A DNA stretch of 19,327 nucleotides, from contig JBFJTN010000040.1 in the NCBI GenBank assembly GCA_041625325.1, positions 1-19,327 of the forward strand, written 5' to 3'. This document shows, in pieces, positions 1 to 7,534 of the stretch. The notes under the pieces are model-generated. The model did not search any database. It was not told where the DNA came from and saw only the letters and a list, made by a program, of their open reading frames with translations. Each line of letters begins with the position of its first letter. The first letter of the stretch is position 1. The stretch comes from Oceanococcus sp041625325 (lineage in GTDB: Bacteria; Pseudomonadota; Gammaproteobacteria; Nevskiales; Oceanococcaceae). The translations under genes and the position numbers were made by a program.

Positions 1-277
1 CCATGGATGGCGAAGCGAGGCTCAACGCGACAGGACGTCGCGTCGAGCCGGGCCCCACCAAGCGGCCGGGCCTGGCGCGAACCGCGAAGCGGCGCGGGGG
101 ACAGCGCCCCGCAGGACTGTCGTGGCCCGTGGGCACCCACTATGGGCAAACAATCGACACTTATCGGCGCGCTGGGATGCCATTTTCAGGCGATCAACGA
201 CCAGGCCAGCCCATCGCAGGGGAACGACCTGACAGTCCGCTACGGGACAATTGCGCAGGTCAGGGCAAGATCAAGCG
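1..277. other. Left-edge stretch without a supportable gene
   Basis: No reading frame here has recognisable protein features. The open frames that cross it are Arg/Pro/Gly-rich and run antisense into the desaturase gene, as expected by chance in GC-rich DNA. A short perfect hairpin lies at 26-42 (6-bp arms CGCGAC/GTCGCG, 5-nt loop) but has no T-run on either strand, so I do not call it a terminator. The stretch probably holds the 3' flank of the desaturase gene, which ends at 278 on the minus strand, and possibly the flank of a gene beyond the window. Confidence 0.5.
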
Positions 278-1390
278 TCAAGCCGCGTCCGGCACGGCGT
301 TTTGCAGGGCCTGCTCGCCCTCGAAGCGATTGGCGCGTCGGAAGCTGCCGAAGTCATTGAAGCGCACCCCCATCTCCCGCATCACCTTGTGGGCGGCAGG
401 CGCGGTCCACTGCCGGATGTAGAAGGGTTCCTTGACCACGAAGTGATGAATGGCATGGGTGGCGCCGAAGTTGAAGCAGAACAGATGGAAGGGAGCCAGC
501 CACCAGGCATTCAGCACCTGCGTCTGCTGCATGATGTTGCCGTCCTCGACATCACCGTAGTAGTGCATGTTGGAGCTGATGAAATGCAGGCAGAAGGTAC
601 GCAGGAAGCTGGGCAGCATCAGGGTCACGGCCAGGACATCCAGGCCGGCCAGCAGGGTGGCGGCCCCGCCGCTGGGGCTCAGGTCCGTGCCAAACAGGGC
701 GCCTGCCAGAATCACGGCATGCCAGCCCAGCCAGCCATGCCAGGCCAGGTAGTAGAGATTGCCCAGCGGGAAGTAGCCGCGCCGCTGCTCCCGGATCAGC
801 GCCGCCTTCTCGGTTTCGTCTGCGGGTTTCTGCGCGGCGATGAAGGCCCGCACCATCTTGTAGGTGGTCACCGGCCGCAGGTAGATCGCCAGCATGTTGT
901 CGCCGGTCATCAGCAGGCGCTTCAGGCTCCAGGGCTCGCCATTGGTGATGCCGCGCTCCTCGAGGTCGGAATCGGTGCCGGAATGCTTGTGGTGATGCAG
1001 GTGGAGGCGGCGGCGGACCAGCGGATTGATGGTGCTGGGTCGGGCGATCCAGCCGATGATCAGCATCAGGCGGTTCAGGCCGGGACGTTTGCGGAAGTAC
1101 ATGAGGTGGATCAGGTCATGCTCCAGCTCATGGATGAATGAGGCGAACAGGGCCACCAGTGGAACACACAGCCACCAGGCGATGGTCCCGCTGATATACA
1201 GCCAGGCGCTGCCGATCATGCCGCTCAGCGAAGCGGCCATGATGAATACGCCGATGGCATCCTGATGGCGCAGCCAGGGATGGCGCTGGCGCAGATCCTG
1301 ACCGGCCTGGGTGACGACCGCACGAATGCGGGCGGTCTTTTGCGCGTCGCTCATCTGCTCGACGTTGTGACTCTGGACATGGGCGCTCAT
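278..1390 (-). CDS. Membrane fatty acid desaturase (three histidine boxes)
   Basis: A 370-aa integral membrane di-iron desaturase, expected to introduce a double bond into fatty acyl chains in the inner membrane. The three histidine clusters of the family are visible: HELEH with a further His at residues 87-95, HLHHHKH at 130-136 and HAIHH at 312-316. An extra His (276) lies in an SSNMHYYGD segment. Hydrophobic stretches near residues 46-85, 222-236 and 246-262 fit membrane spans. The frame stays open far upstream into the AraC gene, but the ATG at 1390 is chosen because it gives a family-like N-terminus and leaves a 123-bp divergent intergenic region. The acyl substrate (acyl-CoA or lipid-bound) and double-bond position cannot be read from sequence. 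The divergent AraC gene is its likely regulator, which is inference from gene order. Confidence 0.93.
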   Translation of the reverse strand: MSAHVQSHNVEQMSDAQKTARIRAVVTQAGQDLRQRHPWLRHQDAIGVFIMAASLSGMIGSAWLYISGTIAWWLCVPLVALFASFIHELEHDLIHLMYFRKRPGLNRLMLIIGWIARPSTINPLVRRRLHLHHHKHSGTDSDLEERGITNGEPWSLKRLLMTGDNMLAIYLRPVTTYKMVRAFIAAQKPADETEKAALIREQRRGYFPLGNLYYLAWHGWLGWHAVILAGALFGTDLSPSGGAATLLAGLDVLAVTLMLPSFLRTFCLHFISSNMHYYGDVEDGNIMQQTQVLNAWWLAPFHLFCFNFGATHAIHHFVVKEPFYIRQWTAPAAHKVMREMGVRFNDFGSFRRANRFEGEQALQNAVPDAA

Positions 1391-1406
1391 GGTGAACTCC
1401 GTTACT

Positions 1407-1424
1407 CTTGTGACTGTGAACAAG
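1407..1424. promoter_or_regulatory. Inverted repeat in the desaturase/araC intergenic region
   Basis: CTTGT and ACAAG arms flank an 8-bp centre. The same stretch contains a direct repeat, TGTGA-C-TGTGA (1409-1419). It lies 16 bp upstream of the desaturase start, in the only non-coding DNA shared by the divergent pair, so it may be an operator for the AraC-type regulator. AraC proteins more often bind direct repeats, and arms this short can occur by chance. Confidence 0.3.
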
Positions 1425-1513
1425 CGTAGACATTGCCGCCAGATCATGCCGGGCCCCGCGCGCCAAGTTGCGGGCCTGAGCCGCCAGTATCCGTCATTGC
1501 AGTCGGAGCGCTG

Positions 1514-2533
1514 ATGGCCCATCACGCCACAGCGCTGGCCAGTTGGGCGCGCACCATCAAGGCGGCGCTGGACGCCAGAGGGCAAAACAGCGAAGCCCTG
1601 TTCCGCAAGGCTGGTCTCGACCCGGCGCTGATGGGTGACCCGAACGGGCGCTATCCGCTGGCTGGCACGACCAGGCTCTGGCGCCTGGCCGTCGAGGCCA
1701 CCGGTGATCCGGCCTTCGGTCTTGCGGTGAGTGCTCATGTGCATCAGACGACCTTCCATGCCCTGGGCTACTCCCTGATGGCCAGTCCCACTCTGCAGGA
1801 GGCCTTCGAGCGGCTGGTCCGCTATTTCCGCATCGTCACCGATGCCGGAAATCTGCAATTCGTCGAGATTCCGCAGGGTTTTTCCTTTCGCATGCTGCCG
1901 CCCGCCGGCCCGGTTCAGCCCGCGCCCGAGGCTGTCGATGCCTTCATGGCGGTGAATCTGCGCATGTGCCGCTCGCTGGCCGGGCGCTCGTTCCAGCCGC
2001 TTGCGGTTCGCCTGCAGCGCCCGGCGCCTGCGGACACCTCAGCTTTTGAGCGGGTGTTCCGTCAGCCGGTGCAATTCGGCGCGGCGGAAACCGCGATGGA
2101 CTTCTCGCGCGCATCGATGCAGCAAGCCCTGCCGCACGCCAATCCGGAACTGGCCCGGCACAACGACGCGATCCTGGCGCGGCACCTGGCCCGCCACGAG
2201 CGCGACAATCTGGCCCGGCGCGTGCACGGTCAGATTGTCGACATGCTCAGTCACGGCGAACCCTCACAGGAAGCGATTGCCCGCTCCCTGCACATGAGCC
2301 TGCGCAATCTGCAACGCCGGCTGCGGGAGGAGGGGACCAGCTACAGCGAAATCCTCAATCACACCCGCAAGGAGCTGGGCTTGTCCTATCTGGCCGACCC
2401 CAGCTACAGCGTCAGCGAGATCACCTATCTGCTGGGCTTCTCGGACAGTTCGAGCTTCGCCCGGGCCTGCAAGCGCTGGACCGGCCTGTCGCCGGTGGCC
2501 TATCGGCAGCAGCGCGGCGAGGCACTTGGTTGA
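1514..2533 (+). CDS. AraC-family transcriptional regulator with N-terminal arabinose-binding-type domain
   Basis: A 339-aa DNA-binding regulator. Residues about 20-205 match the ligand-binding domain of the OruR-like AraC subfamily (Pfam Arabinose_bd type; segments such as HALGYSLMASPTLQEAFERL are typical). Residues about 232-335 form the C-terminal AraC HTH domain. The first helix-turn-helix is at 250-272 (IARSLHMSLRNLQRRLREEG) and the second at 300-322, followed by the usual GFSDSSSFARACKRWTGLSP signature. The ATG at 1514 is chosen over an upstream in-frame start at 1433 because family similarity begins about here and the longer form would start with a Pro-rich, unrelated segment. It is divergent from a fatty acid desaturase, so control of that gene, perhaps with a fatty acid or lipid-derived ligand, is a reasonable inference. 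The effector is unknown. Confidence 0.93.
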   Translation: MAHHATALASWARTIKAALDARGQNSEALFRKAGLDPALMGDPNGRYPLAGTTRLWRLAVEATGDPAFGLAVSAHVHQTTFHALGYSLMASPTLQEAFERLVRYFRIVTDAGNLQFVEIPQGFSFRMLPPAGPVQPAPEAVDAFMAVNLRMCRSLAGRSFQPLAVRLQRPAPADTSAFERVFRQPVQFGAAETAMDFSRASMQQALPHANPELARHNDAILARHLARHERDNLARRVHGQIVDMLSHGEPSQEAIARSLHMSLRNLQRRLREEGTSYSEILNHTRKELGLSYLADPSYSVSEITYLLGFSDSSSFARACKRWTGLSPVAYRQQRGEALG

Positions 2534-2588
2534 CGGGGGGCGCTGCGCTACGCTGAGCGACGCAACAATACAGGGGAGGGCGTTGCTC

Positions 2589-3386
2589 ATGCGGATACTA
2601 CTCATTCCCGTGGGTTTGCTGGGCTGCGGACTGGCCGGCGCCGCGCCAGCGGAATCGGCCCGAGCGGTGCTGGACTGTGCCGCGGCGAACGCACCCCAGA
2701 GCAGCTTCCAGCAAGCCGCTGAATTGACCGTGAGCAAGGATGGCGCGGTTCAGCGCACGATTCTGGCGACCTTTGCCGGTCAGCGTGGCGGCGGCGGATT
2801 CATGCTGAACATCGGCGTGCTCGAACCGGCCGATCTGTCCGGTACCGCCGTTCTCCTGCGGGAGCAGGGCAAGGACCGGGATGACCTCAAGCTCTACCTG
2901 CCAGCCCTGCGTCGGGTCCGCACCGTCACCGGCGCGATGGCCGGTGAAGATCTGCTGGGCACGGATTTCAGCTACCGGGACATCAAGCAGGTCTACGGGG
3001 CCTTCGATGACGCGGACGCGCAGCTGCTGGAAGCCGGTGCCTGGCAGGAAAGGCCCATCCACCGCGTGGGCCTGAAGCCGGCTGTGGAGGACGAGTCTCC
3101 CTACAGCCAGCTCATCATCGGCATAGACCAGGACAGCTGCGTCACCCTGGTCATCGATTTCATCGGGCCGCAACTCACGGCGGTGAAGCGCCTGGAAGGG
3201 GATTACGCGACCGCAATGCAGGTGGGTGAGCGGCAGTTGCTGGCCCGCTACACGATGAAGGATCTGGACAAGGGCAGTCAGACCCAGCTCACGCTGGGGC
3301 AGCCCCGCTTCGATGAGAAGGTCGCCCGGTCCGCCTTTCATCCCGCGAGTTTCTACAACTTCCACAATCGCGCCGATCGGCCCTGA
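2589..3386 (+). CDS. Outer membrane lipoprotein-sorting-like periplasmic protein (LolA-like fold)
   Basis: A 265-aa exported protein. Its core, LPALRRVRTVTGAM followed by LLGTDFSYRDI (residues 104-132), is the hallmark of the family annotated 'outer membrane lipoprotein-sorting protein', which has a LolA/LolB-like lipid-binding fold. Members often accompany MMPL/RND-type exporters and probably carry a hydrophobic ligand through the periplasm; no such exporter is adjacent here. The N-terminus (MRILLIPVGLLGCGLAGAAPA) is a signal sequence. Either signal peptidase I cuts near residue 19-21, or Cys13 in LLGC is a weak lipobox; sequence alone does not settle this. The start has a strong GGGGAGGG Shine-Dalgarno at 2573-2580. 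Its TGA overlaps the ATG of the yjbQ-like gene, so the two are probably translationally coupled. The araC gene ends 55 bp upstream. Confidence 0.88.
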   Translation: MRILLIPVGLLGCGLAGAAPAESARAVLDCAAANAPQSSFQQAAELTVSKDGAVQRTILATFAGQRGGGGFMLNIGVLEPADLSGTAVLLREQGKDRDDLKLYLPALRRVRTVTGAMAGEDLLGTDFSYRDIKQVYGAFDDADAQLLEAGAWQERPIHRVGLKPAVEDESPYSQLIIGIDQDSCVTLVIDFIGPQLTAVKRLEGDYATAMQVGERQLLARYTMKDLDKGSQTQLTLGQPRFDEKVARSAFHPASFYNFHNRADRP

Positions 3387-3802
3387 TGCTGTCCGAAAGC
3401 CTGGAGGTGGCGACGCCCGGGCGCGGCTTCGTCGAGGTCACCGGGGAGTTGCGGGCCATGCTGCGCCGATCAGGCCCGCGCACCGGCCTGCTGCATATCT
3501 TCATCCGGCATACCAGTGCCTCGCTGATCATCTGCGAGAATGCGGACCCGGACGTCCTGCGCGACCTGCAGCTGTGGATGGACGCGCTGGTCCAGGACGG
3601 CGATCCGCGTTTCATCCACCGGGCGGAGGGGCCGGATGACATGCCCGCCCACGTGCGCAGCGTGCTGACCGCCACCTCGCTGGCCGTACCGGTCATGCAG
3701 GGCCAGCTGGCACTGGGGACCTGGCAGGGTGTGTTCGTCTGGGAGCATCGCCACCGGCCGCATCGGCGCCAGTTGATGCTCAGCCTGATCGGCGACGGCT
3801 GA
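3386..3802 (+). CDS. yjbQ: YjbQ/UPF0047 family protein (secondary thiamine-phosphate synthase-like)
   Basis: A 138-aa cytosolic protein of the usual family length. Conserved blocks are HTSASLIICENADPDV (residues 42-57), H78 with EGPDDMPAHV (81-90), and LGTWQGVFVWEHR (110-122). E. coli YjbQ is described as having weak thiamine-phosphate synthase activity, but the physiological role of the family is unsettled, so the product name should be read cautiously. The start overlaps the previous stop (TGATG), giving likely coupling to the lipoprotein-sorting-like gene. There is no biochemical link between the two that I can see. Confidence 0.92.
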   Translation: MLSESLEVATPGRGFVEVTGELRAMLRRSGPRTGLLHIFIRHTSASLIICENADPDVLRDLQLWMDALVQDGDPRFIHRAEGPDDMPAHVRSVLTATSLAVPVMQGQLALGTWQGVFVWEHRHRPHRRQLMLSLIGDG

Positions 3803-3891
3803 GCGTTCGGGGCACAATTGCGGCCGTGCGCAGTCCAAGCCCGAAGGGTGACCCGGGCCATGCAATGGCGCCGGACGCAGCAGGAGGAAGC

Positions 3892-5277
3892 ATGAACAAG
3901 GCCACACGCAGCGAATCCGACAGCCTGGGCGAGGTGCAGGTCCCGGCCGACTGTTACTGGGGTGCCCAGACCCAACGCTCGCTGGACAATTTCCCTATCG
4001 GTGATCAGCGCTTCAGACCGGCAATGATTCGCGCGCTGGCGCAGGTCAAGAAAGCCGCCGCGCAGGCGAATGCACAGCTGGGCGCGCTGGAGGAGTCGCG
4101 TGCCAAGTGGATCCTTGCGGTCTGCGAGGAGCTGATTCGCGGCGAACTGCTGGAGCAGTTCCCGCTGGTGGTGTGGCAGACCGGCAGTGGCACCCAGACG
4201 AACATGAACATGAACGAGGTGATCGCCAATCGGGCCAGCGAACTGGCCGGCGAGCCGCGGGGTTCACGGCGGCCGCTGCACCCCAACGATCATGTCAATT
4301 GTTCGCAGTCCTCGAATGACGTCTTCCCCACCGCCATGCACGTGGCCGCGGCGGTCGCCATCTCCCGCCAGCTGCTTCCCGCGCTGGAGGCACTGCAGAG
4401 CAGCCTGGCGGACAGGGCAAAGGCCTTCGATGACATCATCAAGATCGGCCGCACCCATCTGCAGGATGCGACCCCGCTGCGCCTTGGCCAGGAATTCTCC
4501 GGTTATGTGGCGCAGCTGGCGATCGCTCAGCAGGGCCTGCGCGCAGCGCTGGAACTGCTCTGGCCGCTGGCGCTGGGGGGGACGGCGGTGGGCACCGGGC
4601 TGAATGCGCCGGCCGGCTTCGGTGAGGTTGCTGCCGGCTGTCTGGCGCGTGAGACCGGTCTGCCTTTCGTCTCGGCGCCGAACAAATTTGCCGCCCTGGC
4701 CGGCCACGAGGGCCTGCTGCAGGCCAGCAGCGCCTGCCGGACCACGGCGGCAGCCTGTCTGAAGATCGCGAACGACATCCGCTGGCTCGGTTCGGGGCCG
4801 CGTTGCGGCCTGGGTGAACTGATCCTGCCGGCCAACGAGCCCGGCAGTTCCATCATGCCGGGCAAGGTGAATCCGACTCAGGCCGAGGCCCTCAGCATGG
4901 TCTGCGTGCAGGTGATGGGCAACGACGCGGCGATCGGTATCGCTGGATCGCAGGGCAATTTCGAATTGAATGTCTACAAGCCGGTGATCATCCATAATCT
5001 GCTGGAATCGGTGGAACTGCTGGCCCTGGCCTGTGACTCCTTCCGCCTGCGTTGCGTCGACGGCCTCAAGGCCGATCGCAGGCGGATCGAGGCCTTGCGT
5101 GATCAGTCGCTGATGCTGGTGACGGCCCTGAACCCGCATATCGGCTATGACAAGGCCGCTGCGATCGCCAAGCATGCGCACGCGCAGGGGCTCAGCCTCA
5201 AGGAAGCCGCGCTGGCCCTGGGTCATCTGAGCGCCGATCAGTACGACGAGTGGGTCGATCCGGAACAGATGGTCTGA
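3892..5277 (+). CDS. fumC: Class II fumarate hydratase
   Basis: A 461-aa cytosolic TCA-cycle enzyme that reversibly hydrates fumarate to L-malate, a homotetramer in this family without an iron-sulfur cluster. Signatures read in order: GSGTQTNMNMNEVIANRASE, HPNDHVNCSQSSNDVFPTAMH, KIGRTHLQDATPL (catalytic-region His189), ASGPRCG-type segment (here GSGPRCGLGE), and the superfamily signature GSSIMPGKVNPTQ (residues 318-330, with Ser319/Ser320 and Lys325). The C-terminus closely resembles E. coli FumC (SLMLVTALNPHIGYDKAA). The ATG at 3892 is preferred over an in-frame ATG at 3865 because AGGAGG lies at 3882-3887, five bases before it. An aspartase or argininosuccinate lyase is excluded by this close match. 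It sits 89 bp after yjbQ and 19 bp before the sterol desaturase-like gene. Confidence 0.97.
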   Translation: MNKATRSESDSLGEVQVPADCYWGAQTQRSLDNFPIGDQRFRPAMIRALAQVKKAAAQANAQLGALEESRAKWILAVCEELIRGELLEQFPLVVWQTGSGTQTNMNMNEVIANRASELAGEPRGSRRPLHPNDHVNCSQSSNDVFPTAMHVAAAVAISRQLLPALEALQSSLADRAKAFDDIIKIGRTHLQDATPLRLGQEFSGYVAQLAIAQQGLRAALELLWPLALGGTAVGTGLNAPAGFGEVAAGCLARETGLPFVSAPNKFAALAGHEGLLQASSACRTTAAACLKIANDIRWLGSGPRCGLGELILPANEPGSSIMPGKVNPTQAEALSMVCVQVMGNDAAIGIAGSQGNFELNVYKPVIIHNLLESVELLALACDSFRLRCVDGLKADRRRIEALRDQSLMLVTALNPHIGYDKAAAIAKHAHAQGLSLKEAALALGHLSADQYDEWVDPEQMV

Positions 5278-5296
5278 CCATCCTGCATCGAAAAAA

Positions 5297-6091
5297 GTGA
5301 ACGAATTCATTCTCCTGGAACATGAAGCTGAACTGCGGCTCATGGTGTTTTTCGGCCTGCTGGGCAGCATGATGCTGTGGGAGCTGCTGGCGCCCAGGCG
5401 GCAGGTGCCGCCGCGGCGGGCGCAGCGCTGGCTGAGTCACCTGGGTGTCCAGCTGGTCAATGCCGCGGTGTTGCGCCTGCTGTTTCCGGGGGCGGCGGTG
5501 GGGGTGGCCCTGTGGCTGGACCAGCGGCAGATCGGCCTGATGCCGCTGCTGAACTGGCCCGGCCCGGTCGAGCTGCTGCTCGGGCTGCTGCTGCTGGATC
5601 TGGCCATATACGCCCAGCATGTGGCGGTCCACCATGTGCCACTGCTGTGGCGCCTGCACCGCATGCATCACAGCGACACGGTGTTTGACACGACCACCGC
5701 CCTGCGCTTTCACCCGCTGGAGATCCTCCTCTCCATGCTGTGGAAGTGCGCCGTGCTGGCGCTGCTCGGCCCGCCGGTGCTGGCCGTGTTGCTGTTCGAG
5801 CTGCTGCTCAATGGCACGGCCCTGTTCAACCATGCCAACATCCGGGTGCCGGGGGACCGCTACCTGCGCTGGCTGGTGGTCACCCCGGACATGCATCGGG
5901 TCCATCATTCCGCGCTGGCGCGGGAAACCAACTCCAATTTCGGCTTCAATCTGCCCTGGTGGGACCGGCTGTTCGGCACCTACCGGGCCCAGCCAGCGGC
6001 CGGGCATGACGGCCTGCAGATCGGCCTCGACCAGTTTCGTGCCCCCGCCGAGGGGCGTCTCGACCGACTGTTGTTGCAGCCCTTTCGCTAG
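5297..6091 (+). CDS. Sterol desaturase / fatty acid hydroxylase family membrane protein
   Basis: A 264-aa membrane-bound di-iron oxygenase of the fatty acid hydroxylase superfamily. The eight-histidine pattern is present: HVAVHH at residues 108-113, HRMHH at 121-125, FHP at 138-140, NHAN at 178-181, and HRVHH at 200-204, followed by the family-typical segment NSNFGFNLPWWDRLFGTY (212-229). Hydrophobic spans lie near 15-32, 53-73, 91-107 and 150-172. The substrate is unknown; bacterial members act on sterols, carotenoids, hopanoids or fatty acyl lipids, or are uncharacterised. The start is GTG at 5297. There is no strong Shine-Dalgarno, and the first in-frame ATG (at 5342) would remove much of the first hydrophobic segment. 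It is 19 bp from fumC and probably co-transcribed. Confidence 0.9.
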   Translation: MNEFILLEHEAELRLMVFFGLLGSMMLWELLAPRRQVPPRRAQRWLSHLGVQLVNAAVLRLLFPGAAVGVALWLDQRQIGLMPLLNWPGPVELLLGLLLLDLAIYAQHVAVHHVPLLWRLHRMHHSDTVFDTTTALRFHPLEILLSMLWKCAVLALLGPPVLAVLLFELLLNGTALFNHANIRVPGDRYLRWLVVTPDMHRVHHSALARETNSNFGFNLPWWDRLFGTYRAQPAAGHDGLQIGLDQFRAPAEGRLDRLLLQPFR

Positions 6092-6129
6092 AATGGCCCG
6101 TTTCCACCCGAGACAGCGGAGCCTCGCCC

Positions 6130-7446
6130 ATGGCCGCCCAGGCGATTGATCAGTTCCTGCAGCGCGCGGCGGCAGGGGAGCTGCAGATCGGAATCTTCGG
6201 CCTGGGCTACGTCGGGCTGCCGCTGGCCCTGCGCTGTGTCCAGGCAGGACTCGGGACCACGGGCTTCGACATCGACCCGGACAAGCTGGATGCCCTGCGG
6301 CAGGGGCGCAGCTATATCCGGCATATCGGGGATGAGCGCATCGCTCAGGCGCGGGATCAGGGCCTCGAGGTGAGCGGCGATTTCGCGCAGGCCGCGCGCA
6401 TGGATGCGCTGCTGATCTGCGTGCCGACCCCGCTGAGCCGGCACCGCGAACCGGACCTCGGATTCGTGTTCCGCACCCTGGACAGCCTGCTGCCCCATCT
6501 GCGCGCGGGTCAGTTGCTGGTGCTGGAAAGCACGACCTATCCCGGCACCACGGAAGAGGAGCTGCGGCCCCGCCTGCAATCAGGGGGGCTGGTGATCGGC
6601 GAGGACATCTTCCTGGGCTTTTCGCCGGAGCGTGAAGACCCGGGCAACCCCAGCTTCTCCACCCGGACCATTCCCAAGCTGATCAGCGGGGTTACCGACA
6701 ACTGCCTGCGCGCCGTGCAGGCGCTTTATGGGCCGGTGGTCGATCGGCTGGTTCCGGTCAGCTCCCCACGCGTCGCGGAAATGGCCAAGCTGATGGAGAA
6801 CATCCACCGGGCGGTCAATATCGGCCTGGTCAACGAGATGAAGGTGGCAGCAGACCGCATGGGGATCGACATCCACGAAGTGATCGCGGCGGCCGCGACC
6901 AAGCCTTTCGGTTTCGTGCCCTACCAGCCGGGACCGGGACTGGGTGGGCACTGCATTCCCATCGACCCCTTCTACCTGACCTGGAAGGCGCGGGAGTACG
7001 GGGTGCACACACGCTTCATCGAGCTGGCCGGCGAGATCAACTCGGCCATGCCGGCCTGGGTCATGGGCAAGATCAGCGAGGCGCTCAACGCGCGTGGCCT
7101 GCCGGTGAAAGGCAGCCGCATCCTGGTTCTCGGGCTGGCCTACAAGAAGAACATCGACGATCTGCGGCACTCGCCGTCGGTCGAGATCCTGGAGCTGCTG
7201 CGGGCGCAGGGTGCACAGTTCGCCTATCACGATCCCCTGGTGCCGGTGTTCCCGCGGATGCGCGAGCATCGCTTCGAGCTACGCTCGGTGGCACTGGATG
7301 AGCACAGCCTGGCCAGCTGGGACTGCGTGGTCCTGGCCACCGATCATGACAGCTTCGACTACGACTGGCTGCGCGCCCATGCGCGCCTGCTGATCGATAC
7401 CCGCGGTCGCTACCGCGGCGCTTTCGATAATGTGGTGAAAGCCTGA
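6130..7446 (+). CDS. Nucleotide sugar dehydrogenase, UDP-N-acetylglucosamine 6-dehydrogenase (WbpA)-like
   Basis: A 438-aa cytosolic NAD-dependent enzyme that oxidises C6 of a UDP-hexose to the uronic acid in two steps. The N-terminal Rossmann motif GIFGLGYVGLPLA is at residues 21-33, the FSPEREDPGN block follows, and the catalytic motif GGHCIPIDPFYL carries Cys275. The C-terminal UDP-binding domain includes GLAYKKNIDDLRHSPS. The FSPEREDPGN and GPGLGGHCIPIDP wording is typical of the WbpA/TviB branch (UDP-GlcNAc or UDP-GalNAc substrates) rather than UDP-glucose dehydrogenase, but the exact sugar is inferred. A GGAG at 6118-6121 supports the ATG. There are no glycosyltransferase, epimerase or polymerase genes nearby, so it looks detached from any polysaccharide cluster. 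Confidence 0.93.
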   Translation: MAAQAIDQFLQRAAAGELQIGIFGLGYVGLPLALRCVQAGLGTTGFDIDPDKLDALRQGRSYIRHIGDERIAQARDQGLEVSGDFAQAARMDALLICVPTPLSRHREPDLGFVFRTLDSLLPHLRAGQLLVLESTTYPGTTEEELRPRLQSGGLVIGEDIFLGFSPEREDPGNPSFSTRTIPKLISGVTDNCLRAVQALYGPVVDRLVPVSSPRVAEMAKLMENIHRAVNIGLVNEMKVAADRMGIDIHEVIAAAATKPFGFVPYQPGPGLGGHCIPIDPFYLTWKAREYGVHTRFIELAGEINSAMPAWVMGKISEALNARGLPVKGSRILVLGLAYKKNIDDLRHSPSVEILELLRAQGAQFAYHDPLVPVFPRMREHRFELRSVALDEHSLASWDCVVLATDHDSFDYDWLRAHARLLIDTRGRYRGAFDNVVKA

Positions 7447-7534
7447 ACCGCGCTGGCGGGGGCGGCCGGATGCCGGCTTTCGCAGTCCGGGGCCGGCGGG
7501 TTAGCATCGCCGCGACAAGCCGCCGAATGACACC

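Noticed and set aside
26..42. Short hairpin near the left edge as a terminator
   Set aside because: The arms are only 6 bp and there is no T-run on either strand.
3..422. Open frames at the left edge (3-422, 7-360)
   Set aside because: They run into the desaturase gene antisense and translate to Arg/Pro-rich sequence with no recognisable features.
1391..1858. Upstream extension of the desaturase reading frame
   Set aside because: The extension overlaps the AraC coding region antisense and has no family similarity. The ATG at 1390 gives a normal desaturase length.
2530..2554. TTGACG at the end of araC as a promoter for the lipoprotein-sorting-like gene
   Set aside because: No acceptable -10 lies 16-18 bp downstream. 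The nearest candidate is only 13 bp away.
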